Shown: positions 1 through 6,954, counted from the stretch's first letter. The stretch: 7,080 nt of DNA from Bacillota bacterium (GCA_023402915.1 JAEYFO010000209.1:1-7080), one strand, 5' to 3'. Notes: generated by a model not told the origin, from the letters alone. Numbers and translations are program-made.

Positions 1-1
1 C

Positions 2-505
2 GACGGATTGATGCTGGGCATCTGCAACGGGTTCCAGGCGCTCATCAAGCTGGGGCTGGTGCCCTATGGCGACATCCGGCCCATGAAGGACGATTCTCCC
101 ACGCTGACGTTCAACACCATTGGCCGCCATATGTCCCGCATCGTCCGCACCCGGGTCACGTCGGTCAAGTCGCCGTGGCTGGCGCTGTGCGAGCCGGGCG
201 AGCTGCATTCCGTGGCCATCTCCCATGGCGAGGGGCGGTTCATCGCGCCGAAGGAAGAGCTGGAACGGCTCTTTGCCGCCGGTCAGGTGGCGACGCAGTA
301 CGTCGATTCTTCCGGCGCGCCCACGATGAACATCGAAGCCAATCCCAACGGCGCGCTGTGCGCGGTGGAGGGGATCACCAGCCCGGACGGCCGCGTCCTT
401 GGCAAGATGGGACACAGCGAGCGCTGGACGAACGGCCTGTATGTCAACGTGCCCGGCCGGTACGATCAGAAGATCTTCGAATCGGGCGTGCGCTATTTCC
501 GCTGA
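2..505 (+). CDS. purL: Phosphoribosylformylglycinamidine synthase, C-terminal glutaminase domain (5'-partial)
   Basis: The reading frame enters from the left edge and ends at TGA 503-505, giving the last 167 residues. They form a class I glutamine amidotransferase domain. The nucleophile Cys lies in GICNGFQ (Cys codon 23-25), SHGEGRF follows in the middle, and the catalytic His and Glu lie in GHSER (codons 413-415 and 419-421). This domain releases ammonia from glutamine so that FGAR can be converted to FGAM, the fourth step of de novo purine synthesis in the cytoplasm. The NPNGALCAVEGITSPDGRV segment and the ending YDQKIFESGVRYF match the long fused clostridial FGAM synthase better than the stand-alone PurQ of Bacillus, which ends in a PHPER-type motif. 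I therefore infer a roughly 1,200-residue PurL-PurQ fusion, but the synthase part lies outside the window and a separate purQ cannot be excluded. The gene converges on the minus-strand genes and shares their terminator. Confidence 0.9.
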   Translation, partial: DGLMLGICNGFQALIKLGLVPYGDIRPMKDDSPTLTFNTIGRHMSRIVRTRVTSVKSPWLALCEPGELHSVAISHGEGRFIAPKEELERLFAAGQVATQYVDSSGAPTMNIEANPNGALCAVEGITSPDGRVLGKMGHSERWTNGLYVNVPGRYDQKIFESGVRYFR

Positions 506-616
506 GCGGCAGCGGCGGCAACCAGCCCTCTGCGGCTTTTTGGAACGGGTGTTGATGAAGTTTTGAGAAGGCTTCAAAAGATTCCCGCGAAGTTCCAAAA
601 GTTTTTCCCAAAAAAC

Positions 617-667
617 AAACCGGCACATCTTCCGTCTTTCAGGGAGATGCGCCGGTTTTTCTGTTTT
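617..667. terminator. Bidirectional intrinsic terminator between convergent purL and the membrane-protein gene
   Basis: Arms 617-630 and 645-658 pair over 14 positions with one exception (625/650). Three further pairs (631-633 with 642-644, one of them U-G) shrink the loop to 8 nt. On the plus strand the stem runs into TTTTT at 656-660 and TTTT at 664-667, serving purL. On the minus strand it runs into TTT G TTTTTT (619-610), serving the gene at 690-1217. The single exception is an A-C mismatch in the plus-strand RNA but a G-U wobble in the minus-strand RNA, so the stem is slightly better in the minus direction. Confidence 0.85.
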
Positions 668-689
668 GGAAAAGCGTTTTGAAAAGCGC

Positions 690-1217
690 CTACTCCAGCC
701 CCAAAGCGGCGGGATTGACGTAGAGCAGGAAGTCCTCGTAGGTAAGCTTGTCGGTGTCGTAAAGGTAGCGGCTGCCGGAAGCGCTTTCGTAGAGCAGGCA
801 AACGCCGTGGTTCCGCATGGTATTGCCGCCCGAAAGCGCGGTGTACCACAGCGTCAGCGTCGAGCCGTCGCCGAAGTCGAGCAGGATGCGCTCCCCCTCC
901 GGCGGTTTTCCGCGCTCCTTTCCCCGCCCGGCCAGGGTGATCTTGTTGAAGAGCTTTGTGCCGGTGTCGCCGTTGACGAACCGGGTGTCCCCTGCGGCCT
1001 GCGCCGTCAGGCAGTGGTGCGTCCGGCCGTAATAAAAGCTGTCGGACAGGTCGCTCACATAGCTCCAGAACCGCCGCTGCGCCACGACGGAATGGGCCGC
1101 AAAGCCCACCGCAAAGCCCAGCAGGAGCAGGCAGGCCAGCACTGCCGCGATCAGGGCGGGACTGCGCCGCTTTTCGCGCTTTTGCGGGGATCGAACGGAA
1201 TCGTACAGTTCGCTCAT
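690..1217 (-). CDS. Single-pass membrane protein of unknown function (175 aa)
   Basis: I do not recognise the family. The protein has a short basic cytoplasmic N-terminus (residues 1-19, with KREKRR at 13-18) and one hydrophobic helix at about residues 20-41. About 130 residues follow, predicted outside the cell by the positive-inside rule. The outer part is rich in beta-type segments: ILLDFGDGSTLTLWYT (111-126), GVCLLYE (138-144), and an aromatic end RYLYDTDKLTYEDFLLYVNP (150-169). It has two cysteines, C69 and C140, that could pair. The cytoplasmic tail is too short for an anti-sigma or kinase domain, and there is no lipobox or sortase motif. The ATG at 1217-1215 is supported by AGAAGG about 10 nt upstream and a promoter about 30 nt upstream. 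The gene stands alone between two terminators, so it is probably a monocistronic unit. It could be a membrane-anchored sensor or envelope factor, but nothing visible decides this. Confidence 0.8.
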   Translation of the reverse strand: MSELYDSVRSPQKREKRRSPALIAAVLACLLLLGFAVGFAAHSVVAQRRFWSYVSDLSDSFYYGRTHHCLTAQAAGDTRFVNGDTGTKLFNKITLAGRGKERGKPPEGERILLDFGDGSTLTLWYTALSGGNTMRNHGVCLLYESASGSRYLYDTDKLTYEDFLLYVNPAALGLE

Positions 1218-1249
1218 GAAACAAAACCCTTCTTTTGGCGTTTTGCACT

Positions 1250-1278
1250 ATCATACCCGTCCGGCGGAAATTTTGCAA
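1250..1278 (-). promoter_or_regulatory. Sigma-A-type promoter of the 175-aa membrane-protein gene
   Basis: On the minus strand, TTGCAA (1278-1273) is followed after exactly 17 nt by TATGAT (1255-1250), close to the consensus TTGACA-17-TATAAT. Transcription would begin near 1243, leaving a leader of about 25 nt that contains the AGAAGG ribosome binding site before the ATG at 1217. Its position between the upstream terminator and the gene supports it. No operator dyad is obvious around it. Confidence 0.75.
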
Positions 1279-1327
1279 CCGCTGCCCGGAGAGGAGAGGG
1301 GCGGCGATGCTTTTTTGAATCCTTCCC

Positions 1328-1368
1328 AAAACAAAAAACCGGGAAGCCGTGTGCAGGGGGCTTCCCGG
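1328..1368 (-). terminator. Intrinsic terminator downstream of the GNAT gene
   Basis: A perfect 10-bp stem (1339-1348 with 1359-1368, CCGGGAAGCC/GGCTTCCCGG) carries a 10-nt loop. On the minus strand it is followed directly by TTTTTT G TTTT (1338-1328). On the plus strand the T run begins only several bases later, after AAAACTC, so the minus direction is favoured. It lies about 210 nt past the stop of the acetyltransferase gene and just upstream of the next promoter, insulating the two units. Confidence 0.85.
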
Positions 1369-1579
1369 AAAACTCTTTTTTCGGACGGAGCGGAAGGGGT
1401 GTTTTGTGGAAGGGGAAGAAGAGGAAGAAGCTGCTCTGTCCGTCAAAAGCGAAGGAGCTTCGGCAGGAGGAGCGGTTCGGCCTCTCCTGTCTACGGTGAT
1501 AAGATACCACAGCACTGTGGCGGCATTGTGGCAAGGAGCGGGCAACTTCATGGATTTTGCTGAAAAACAGCTGTATCCC
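1369..1579 (-). other. Unassigned stretch between the GNAT stop codon and its terminator
   Basis: About 210 nt without a convincing protein gene. On the minus strand this would be an unusually long 3' untranslated region. It contains several short inverted repeats: CCACAG/CTGTGG around a 2-nt centre (1507-1520), CAGGAG/CTCCTG (1464-1469 with 1484-1489), and CGAAG/CTTCG closing three bases (about 1450-1462). It also has a strongly purine-biased run on the plus strand at about 1395-1430. Open frames crossing it on either strand run through the terminator or antisense to the GNAT gene and lack supported starts. It may be a 3' UTR, a small RNA sharing the terminator at 1328-1368, or a decayed gene. 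The sequence alone does not decide. Confidence 0.4.
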
Positions 1580-2095
1580 TCAGGGAACCGGCACATAGCG
1601 CAGCTCCCGCAGGCCGGTCTGTTCGTCCAGCAGAACGGATTCCCCCGACCAGGCGAAGCCCCGCTTTTCATAGAAACGGCGCGCCCGCTCGTTGGCGTTC
1701 AAAACGCCCAGCCACGGAGCTTTTCCGAGGACGGACAGCCGCTTTTTCGAAAAGGCCAGCAGAGCGCTGCCCACGCCCTGATCCCAGCGGGAAGGAAGGA
1801 CGTACAGCGAGGAGATTTCGCCGCTCTTTGGATCGACGACCACCACGCCTGCGGGCGAATCGCCGAAAAACGCGCCGTAAAGCTCTTTTCCTGCGGACAG
1901 TTCACCTTGGAAAAAGGCCGTCTGCCGCTCCGGGGTGTGCAGCGCCAGAAACTCCGGCGTCACGAGGGCGCGGTGCGCTTCCTGCCAGGCGGCGGAATGG
2001 ACGGCGCCCGCCATCCAAAGGAGCGCTTCGTCCTCCGGAAGGATGCGGCGGAAATATGGACGGGCGGATGCGGTGGAAAGGGGTGTGGAAACCAT
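1580..2095 (-). CDS. GNAT-family N-acetyltransferase (171 aa)
   Basis: The protein is a cytoplasmic acetyl-CoA-dependent acetyltransferase of unknown substrate. The N-terminal AWQEAHRALVTPEFLALHTPERQ (from residue 36) resembles the first helices of a common GNAT subgroup. Motif A is ISSLYVLPSRWDQGVGSALL (94-113), with the pyrophosphate-binding loop at 104-109. Motif B is N135-ERARRFYEKRGF-147, including the Tyr (Y142) often acting as general acid. Trp104 sits where Q or R usually begins the (Q/R)xxGx(G/A) signature. The frame is open further upstream to 2332, but that extension would cross the nadE terminator. The ATG at 2095-2093 has a GGAGG 9 nt upstream, which fixes the start. The domain then fills the 171 residues, normal for the family. 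I see no clear promoter in 2100-2225, so expression may depend on a weak promoter or readthrough from nadE. Confidence 0.88.
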   Translation of the reverse strand: MVSTPLSTASARPYFRRILPEDEALLWMAGAVHSAAWQEAHRALVTPEFLALHTPERQTAFFQGELSAGKELYGAFFGDSPAGVVVVDPKSGEISSLYVLPSRWDQGVGSALLAFSKKRLSVLGKAPWLGVLNANERARRFYEKRGFAWSGESVLLDEQTGLRELRYVPVP

Positions 2096-2102
2096 TGGAA
2101 CG

Positions 2103-2108
2103 ATCCTC
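2103..2108 (-). promoter_or_regulatory. Ribosome binding site deciding the GNAT start
   Basis: The minus strand carries GGAGG about 9 nt before the ATG at 2095. This favours the short 171-residue product over the longer open frame, whose first 79 residues look like translated intergenic DNA. Confidence 0.8.
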
Positions 2109-2221
2109 CGGGTCGAAGTTTGAAAAGGTTGAAACGGTTCGGAAAAACAGGGCGGAAAAGCGAATGGCGAAACGCCGGAAGCAGCCGGAAAGCGGCGCGG
2201 GCCGGGAGCTTTTGGCGCATA

Positions 2222-2263
2222 GACAAAACCGCCGGGGCGCGAAAGGATGCTCCGGCGATTTTT
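2222..2263 (-). terminator. Likely intrinsic terminator of the mnmG-rsmG-nadE operon
   Basis: Arms 2225-2235 and 2252-2262 pair over 11 positions. CGCCGG/CCGGCG forms the GC core, one G-U pair follows, and four A-T pairs lie at the base. The loop is 16 nt. On the minus strand the stem ends in TTTTGTCT, a short U tract, so termination may be incomplete. It lies about 90 nt past the nadE stop and about 130 nt before the GNAT start. The rest of the 2096-2351 gap shows no gene. Confidence 0.65.
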
Positions 2264-2351
2264 GAAAGAAGGAAGGGCGGTTTCAAAGCGCGAAAGAGAA
2301 CGGCAGAAGAAACAGCCCTTCGCAGCAGCCAAAGCGCGGCGGGCCTTTTCC

Positions 2352-4259
2352 TTACACCGGCAGGGCTTCCGCCTCCGCCAGCCACAGCGCGGCGCAGCCG
2401 TCCGACGGCATCCGCCAGTCGCCCCGGGGCGAGAGCGTCACCGTGCCCACCTTCGGGCCGTCCGGCAGGCAGGAGCGCTTGAACTGCTGGGCGAAGAAGC
2501 GGCGCAGGAACGTGCAGAGCCACCGCTTGATGACCGCCGGCTCATACGTGCCGGAGAAGGCCAGCTTGGCCAGCCGGAAGATTTTTTCCGGCGGGAAGCC
2601 GCAGCGCAGGAAGTAATACAGGAAGAAGTCGTGCAGCTCGTAGGGGCCGACCAGCTCTTCGGTCTTTTGGGCGATCTCGCCGTCCTTGGGCGGCAAAAGC
2701 TCCGGGCTGACCGGCGTGGCCAAAACGTCTCTGAGCACGGAAGCGAGCGGCTCCGGCGCGCGGGCGGCTTCGTAGGCCGTCAGATGGCGCACCAGCGTCT
2801 TGGGGATGGAGGCGTTCACGCCGTACATGGACATGTGGTCGCCGTTATAGGTCGCCCAGCCCAGCGCCAGTTCGGACAGGTCGCCCGTGCCGATGACCAG
2901 ACCGCCCTTTTGGTTAGCCAGATCCATCAGCACCTGCGTGCGCTCCCGCGCCTGCGAATTTTCAAACGTCACGTCCAGCACTTCGGGGTTTTGGCCGATG
3001 TCCTTGAAATGCTGGAGCACGGCGTCCTTGATGACCACCTCGCGGAACGAGCAGCCGTAGGCCCCGGCCAGCAGCTCGGCGTTGCTGCGGGTGCGCTTCG
3101 TCGTGCCGAAGCAGGGCATGGTCACGGCCAGAATACCCTTTCGGTCAAGGCCCAGCGCGTCAAAGGCGTGGACGGTCACGATGAGCGCCAGCGTGGAGTC
3201 CAGCCCGCCGGAAAGGCCGACGACAGCGGTTTTTGCGCCGGTGTGGCGAAGGCGCGTCACCAGCCCCTGCGCCTGTAAGGTGAGGATCTCTTCGCAGCGG
3301 GCGGAAAGGGCGGCGCGGTCGGACGGCACAAAGGGCGTGGGGGAGAAGGTGCGGTCAAGGGCCGTCTCCCGAAGGGGCAGATGGAAGGACACCGTGGGAA
3401 TTTCGGTTTTGGCCTGCGGGAAGGTGTTGATCCGGCGGCGCTCCGCGTCCATGCGGGAAACGTCCACGTCCGCCAGCGTCAGGCCGGGCGCAAACAGGGG
3501 GGATTCCCCAAGGAGCGCGCCGTTTTCCGCAATGAGGTCGTGCCCGGCAAAGACCATGTCCGTGCTCGATTCTCCCGCGCCCGCGTCGGCATACAGATAG
3601 GCGGCCATCAGCCGGGCGGACTGGCTCTTGACCAGTTCGCGGCGGTAAGCGCTCTTGCCGATGACTTCGTCGCTGGCGGAAAGGTTCAAAAGCACCGTCG
3701 CGCCCGCAAGCGCCAGCTCCACCGACGGCGGCGCAGGCACCCAGAGATCCTCGCAGATCTCCACACCCAGCCGGAAAGCGGGCAGCTCCTCGCAGCAAAA
3801 CAGCAGCCGTCCAAAGGGGACGGTCCTTCCGCACAGCGCGATTTCTTCCGTGCCGCCCGTCCAGGGAGTGAAGTGCCGCAATTCATAAAATTCGGAATAA
3901 TTCGGAATGTTCTCCTTGGGAACAACGCCCAGAATTTCGCCCCGCAGGCAGATGGCCGCCGCGTTGTACAGGGCGCTGCCCCTGCGCACGGGCAGGCCGG
4001 CGGCAAAGACGATATCCAGGTCTTTTGTTTCGAGCAGGATGGAAGAAAGCGCTTCTTCCGCCCGGTCGAGCAGCAGCTTTTGCAAAAACAGATCGCCGCA
4101 GGTGTATCCCGTCAGGCAAAGCTCGGGGAACACCGCGAGGGACGCGCCTTTTTCGGCGGCTTCCCGCACGAGCGCGGCGATGCGCGCGGCGTTATGGCCG
4201 CAGTCCGCCACCTTCAAAACGGGCGTGGCGCAGGCGACTTTGACAAAACCGTCAATCAT
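2352..4259 (-). CDS. nadE: Glutamine-dependent NAD+ synthetase (635 aa)
   Basis: The enzyme catalyses the last step of NAD+ synthesis: ATP-dependent amidation of nicotinic acid adenine dinucleotide using ammonia from glutamine. The N-terminal nitrilase-type glutaminase domain (about residues 5-290) carries the complete triad: E46 in FPELCLTGY, K115 in PKENIPNYSEFYE, and C169 in GVEICEDLW. The C-terminal synthetase domain (about 320-635) carries the ATP pyrophosphatase P-loop SGGLDS (350-355). It also has the GTGDLSELALGWATYNGDHMS segment and the VNASIPKTL segment, typical of the long two-domain enzymes such as that of Mycobacterium tuberculosis. The length is close to the usual 640-680 residues and no key residue is missing. 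The ATG at 4259-4257 has GGGAGG about 8 nt upstream. The gene follows the rsmG stop by 18 nt, and its ribosome binding site lies within that short gap, so it is co-transcribed and probably partly coupled. Long open frames on the opposite strand are composition shadows. Confidence 0.97.
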   Translation of the reverse strand: MIDGFVKVACATPVLKVADCGHNAARIAALVREAAEKGASLAVFPELCLTGYTCGDLFLQKLLLDRAEEALSSILLETKDLDIVFAAGLPVRRGSALYNAAAICLRGEILGVVPKENIPNYSEFYELRHFTPWTGGTEEIALCGRTVPFGRLLFCCEELPAFRLGVEICEDLWVPAPPSVELALAGATVLLNLSASDEVIGKSAYRRELVKSQSARLMAAYLYADAGAGESSTDMVFAGHDLIAENGALLGESPLFAPGLTLADVDVSRMDAERRRINTFPQAKTEIPTVSFHLPLRETALDRTFSPTPFVPSDRAALSARCEEILTLQAQGLVTRLRHTGAKTAVVGLSGGLDSTLALIVTVHAFDALGLDRKGILAVTMPCFGTTKRTRSNAELLAGAYGCSFREVVIKDAVLQHFKDIGQNPEVLDVTFENSQARERTQVLMDLANQKGGLVIGTGDLSELALGWATYNGDHMSMYGVNASIPKTLVRHLTAYEAARAPEPLASVLRDVLATPVSPELLPPKDGEIAQKTEELVGPYELHDFFLYYFLRCGFPPEKIFRLAKLAFSGTYEPAVIKRWLCTFLRRFFAQQFKRSCLPDGPKVGTVTLSPRGDWRMPSDGCAALWLAEAEALPV

Positions 4260-4277
4260 GGATCATACCTCCCTGGA

Positions 4278-4988
4278 TCAAAGGGGCGTTTTGGCGGGCG
4301 TGCCGGGTTTTCGGGGATAAGCCGGGGGCGTTTTGGCCGTTTTTTCGATGCGGGCAATGCGCCGTTCGCCCCACGGAAGGGAAAGGGTCTCGACGCGCTC
4401 TACGCGGCTGTTCAAAAGCGTGAGCGCCCGTTTGGCCTGCGAAAGCTCTTCTGAAAGGGCAGGCCCCTTGAAGCACACCGACGCGCCGCCCACTTTGGCA
4501 AAGGGCAGCGTCAGCTCCAGCAGCACCGGCGCGGGAGCCACGGCGCGGGAGAGCACTGCGTCAAATCCGGCGCGAAGGTGGCTCATCCGGCCGCCCTCTT
4601 CCGCCCGGGCGTGGATGGTTTTCGCCTTGAGGGAAAGCTCTGAGAGCACCGCGTCGAGAAATTTCAGCCGCTTTGCCAGAGAATCAAGCAGCGTCATGTC
4701 CAGATCGGGCCGGGCAATGAGCAGCGGCACGCCGGGAAAGCCCGCGCCCGTGCCCACGTCGATGCAGCGCGCGCCCTCGGGGATCATGCCGAAGGCCAGC
4801 GGCAAAAGAGAATCGGCAAAGTGCTTTTGCGCCACCTCGACAGGGTCGGTGATGGCGGTCAGGTTCATGCGCCCGTTCCAGTCCACCAGCAGCTCATAAT
4901 ACGCGTCGAACGCGGCGTATTGCGCGTCGGTCAGCGTCAGCGAAAGGGGGACAAGCGCTTCGCGCAGGGCGTCGGTCAACTGGCTCAA
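4278..4988 (-). CDS. rsmG: 16S rRNA (guanine-527-N7) methyltransferase RsmG (GidB)
   Basis: The protein methylates N7 of G527 in the 530 loop of 16S rRNA using S-adenosylmethionine. In other bacteria, loss of the family member gives low-level streptomycin resistance. The 236 residues show the full family pattern: NLTAI (42-46), KHFADSL (55-61), the SAM loop [13 protein letters not shown] (77-89), [12 protein letters not shown] with the probable ribose-binding D102, then SRAVA and FKG. The basic C-terminal ending [16 protein letters not shown] is also typical. The start codon is TTG at 4988-4986, overlapping the mnmG stop TGA (4987-4985) as TTGA. AGGAGG lies 7 nt upstream, inside the last mnmG codons. 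The overlap implies translational coupling and matches the common mnmG-rsmG order in Firmicutes. Confidence 0.97.
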   Translation of the reverse strand: MSQLTDALREALVPLSLTLTDAQYAAFDAYYELLVDWNGRMNLTAITDPVEVAQKHFADSLLPLAFGMIPEGARCIDVGTGAGFPGVPLLIARPDLDMTLLDSLAKRLKFLDAVLSELSLKAKTIHARAEEGGRMSHLRAGFDAVLSRAVAPAPVLLELTLPFAKVGGASVCFKGPALSEELSQAKRALTLLNSRVERVETLSLPWGERRIARIEKTAKTPPAYPRKPGTPAKTPL

Positions 4989-6874
4989 GATCGTTCCTCC
5001 TGTTCTCTGCGGCGCTTGTCGAGCGCGACGAGCAGCACGGCGATGTCCGCCGGGGAAACGCCGCTGATGCGCGACGCCTGCCCGATGTTCACGGGGCGTT
5101 GGGCGCTAAGCTTCTGCCGCGCTTCGATGCGGATGCCGGGCAGCGCCGCATAGTCGATGTCGTCGGGGAGCCGGCGGCTTTCCAGCTGCTTGAACTGCTC
5201 CACCTCGGCGATCTGTTTTTGAATATAGCCCTCGTAGCGGGCCTCGATCTCCACCTGCTCGCGCACGTCGCGGGGCAGTTCCTGCGGCTGCGGGTCGCAA
5301 AGCGCCAGATCGGCGTAGGAAATGCCGCTGCGCTTGAGCAGGTCGTAGAGCCGGGGCGTTTTCTGGGGCACAGGTTCGCCGCGGGCGGTGAGAAGCGCCG
5401 CAAAGCCTTCCCGCAGCGCCGTGGTGCTTTTCAGGCGGGCCAGTTCTTTTTCCACGCCCTCTTTTTTGCGCAGCATTTTTTCGTGGCGTTCCCGGCTGGC
5501 CAGCCCCGCCCGGTAGCCGTATTCCGTCAGGCGCAGGTCGGCGTTGTCCTGCCGGAGGAGCAGCCGGTATTCGGCGCGGCTGGTCATCATGCGATAGGGC
5601 TCGTTCGTGCCTTTGGTGACCAGATCGTCGATGAGCACGCCGATATAGCCCTCCGACCGGTCGAGCACGAGCGGTTCTTTTCCGCGAAGGAGCAGGCTGG
5701 CGTTCAGCCCGGCCATGAGCCCCTGCGCCGCCGCCTCCTCGTAGCCGCTGGTGCCGTTGATCTGTCCGGCAAAGAACAGCCCGCCCACGGATCTGGCTTC
5801 CAAAGAGAGCTTCAGGCAGGTGGAATCGATGCAGTCGTATTCGATGGCGTAGGCCGAGCGCATCACTTCGACGTGCTCCATGCCCCTGATCGTGCGGAGC
5901 ATCTGCTCCTGAATGTCCTCCGGCAGCGAGGTGGAAAGCCCCTGCACATACACTTCATCCGTGGAAAGCCCTTCCGGCTCAAGGAAGAGCTGATGCTGCT
6001 TCTTTTCGGCAAAGCGGACGACCTTGTCCTCGATGGAGGGGCAATAGCGCGCGCCGGTGCCGTGGATCGCGCCGCTGTACATGGGCGCGCGGTGCAGATT
6101 GGCGCGGATGAGCGTATGGGTCTGCTCGTTGGTATAGGTCAGATAGCAGGGGGACTGCTCCCGCTCGATGTCCCCGCTCAAAAACGAGAACGGCACGATG
6201 GGATCGTCGCCGTACTGCGGCTCCATTTGGGAAAAATCCAGCGAGCGGCGGTTGACGCGGGCGGGCGTGCCCGTTTTGAAGCGGCGCAGCGCAAAGCCCA
6301 GTTCTTCGAGCGCGGCGGAAAGGTGGTTCGACGGCCACAGGCCGCTGGGCCCCTGATGAAAGCTGGCTTCGCCGATGATGATGCGGCTCTTGAGATACAC
6401 CCCCGTGGCCACGACGATGGCGCGCACCCGGTAGCGTGCGCCCGTGGCGGTCACGATGGCCGAGACCGCGCCGTTTTCCGTCTCGATGCGGACGCATTCG
6501 CCCTGCCGGAGGAAGAGGTTTTCCTGCTGCTCCAAGGCGCGCTTCATCCGCTCGTGATAGCGGCGCTTGTCCGCCTGCGCGCGGGAGCTGTGGACGGCCG
6601 GCCCCTTGCCGGTGTTGAGCATTTTCATCTGGAGGAACGTCTCGTCCGCCGCCCGGCCCATTTCGCCGCCGAGCGCGTCCAGCTCCCGGACGAGATGCCC
6701 CTTGCTGGTGCCGCCGATGGCCGGATTGCAGGCCATGAGCGCCACGCTGTCGAGGTTCATCGTCAGGCAGAGGGTCTTTTGCCCCGTGCGCGCAAGAGCG
6801 AGCGCCGCCTCGCATCCGGCGTGCCCCGCGCCGATGACGGCAGCGTCAAAGCTGCCCGCTTCATAAATCTCCAT
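4985..6874 (-). CDS. mnmG: tRNA uridine-5-carboxymethylaminomethyl modification enzyme MnmG (GidA)
   Basis: MnmG is the FAD-binding subunit of the MnmE-MnmG complex. The complex installs the (carboxymethyl)aminomethyl group at C5 of wobble uridine 34 in tRNAs reading NNA/NNG codons. The N-terminal dinucleotide fold has GAGHAG at residues 15-20. The conserved cysteine motifs are both present: C49 in [13 protein letters not shown] and C278 in RYCPSIEDK. The [13 protein letters not shown] segment and the C-terminal [21 protein letters not shown], the helical region thought to contact MnmE and tRNA, complete the family pattern. I chose the ATG at 6874-6872 because GGGGAAGG lies 6 nt upstream. It gives 629 residues, the usual length. 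The frame is open for nine more codons to a TTG at 6901 with no sensible ribosome binding site. This is the first gene of the operon in the window. The usual partner mnmE is not in view and may lie further right. Confidence 0.98.
   Translation of the reverse strand: MEIYEAGSFDAAVIGAGHAGCEAALALARTGQKTLCLTMNLDSVALMACNPAIGGTSKGHLVRELDALGGEMGRAADETFLQMKMLNTGKGPAVHSSRAQADKRRYHERMKRALEQQENLFLRQGECVRIETENGAVSAIVTATGARYRVRAIVVATGVYLKSRIIIGEASFHQGPSGLWPSNHLSAALEELGFALRRFKTGTPARVNRRSLDFSQMEPQYGDDPIVPFSFLSGDIEREQSPCYLTYTNEQTHTLIRANLHRAPMYSGAIHGTGARYCPSIEDKVVRFAEKKQHQLFLEPEGLSTDEVYVQGLSTSLPEDIQEQMLRTIRGMEHVEVMRSAYAIEYDCIDSTCLKLSLEARSVGGLFFAGQINGTSGYEEAAAQGLMAGLNASLLLRGKEPLVLDRSEGYIGVLIDDLVTKGTNEPYRMMTSRAEYRLLLRQDNADLRLTEYGYRAGLASRERHEKMLRKKEGVEKELARLKSTTALREGFAALLTARGEPVPQKTPRLYDLLKRSGISYADLALCDPQPQELPRDVREQVEIEARYEGYIQKQIAEVEQFKQLESRRLPDDIDYAALPGIRIEARQKLSAQRPVNIGQASRISGVSPADIAVLLVALDKRRREQEERS
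4996..5001 (-). promoter_or_regulatory. Ribosome binding site for the TTG start of rsmG
   Basis: The minus strand reads AGGAGG then 7 nt then TTG. The site lies within the mnmG coding sequence (the Gln-Glu-Glu codons near its end). It supports the unusual TTG start; the family-typical N-terminus follows at once. Confidence 0.8.
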
Positions 6875-6892
6875 GCTGTGCCTTCCCCTCAG

Positions 6893-6954
6893 AAAAGTCA
6901 AAAGTCAAAAAGCAAAAAGCCAAATGGTAAAAAGAAAAACGGAAAAACGAAAAA
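6893..6954. repeat. Array of nine A-tracts with about 7-nt period (degenerate heptad repeat)
   Basis: On the plus strand, runs of 3-5 A begin at 6893, 6900, 6907, 6914, 6922, 6929, 6935, 6943 and 6950. Successive steps are 7, 7, 7, 8, 7, 6, 8 and 7 nt. The units read like AAAAGTC, AAAAAGC and AAAAACG. In the mnmG sense strand this is a leader stretch of U-tracts separated by two to four mostly G/C bases, ending about 20 nt before the start codon. It may be a low-complexity expansion or an RNA-binding leader element. Confidence 0.7.

Noticed and set aside
505..541. Imperfect hairpin (505-512 with 530-537) followed by TTTTT right after the purL stop
   Set aside because: The stem has a central G-G mismatch. 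The longer hairpin at 617-658 is a much better terminator, though a minor contribution is possible.
666..1499. 277-codon open frame on the plus strand
   Set aside because: It is antisense to the membrane-protein gene, which has a fitting promoter, ribosome binding site and membrane topology on the other strand.
574..1671. 365-codon open frame on the minus strand
   Set aside because: It crosses two strong terminators and a promoter and overlaps two better-supported genes in another frame.
2174..2207. Three GCCGGRA copies (2174, 2184, 2201)
   Set aside because: They are short, irregularly spaced and made of bases common in this GC-rich spacer. No structure or function is suggested.
2096..2332. 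N-terminal extension of the GNAT frame by 79 codons
   Set aside because: It would include the nadE terminator and has no family similarity. The GGAGG before 2095 marks the true start.
1349..2482. 377-codon open frame on the plus strand, with an internal ATG at 1549 preceded by AGGAG
   Set aside because: It runs antisense through the GNAT gene, starts within the terminator, and its translation shows no recognisable domain. The AGGAG spacing of about 11 nt is weak support.
2247..3278. 343-codon open frame on the plus strand
   Set aside because: It is antisense to nadE, which has complete catalytic motifs. The translation is low-complexity and rich in Arg, Gln and Ala, typical of a shadow frame in GC-rich DNA.
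3381..4454. 357-codon open frame on the plus strand
   Set aside because: It is antisense to nadE and the end of rsmG. No domain or convincing ribosome binding site is visible, and the composition is that of a shadow frame.
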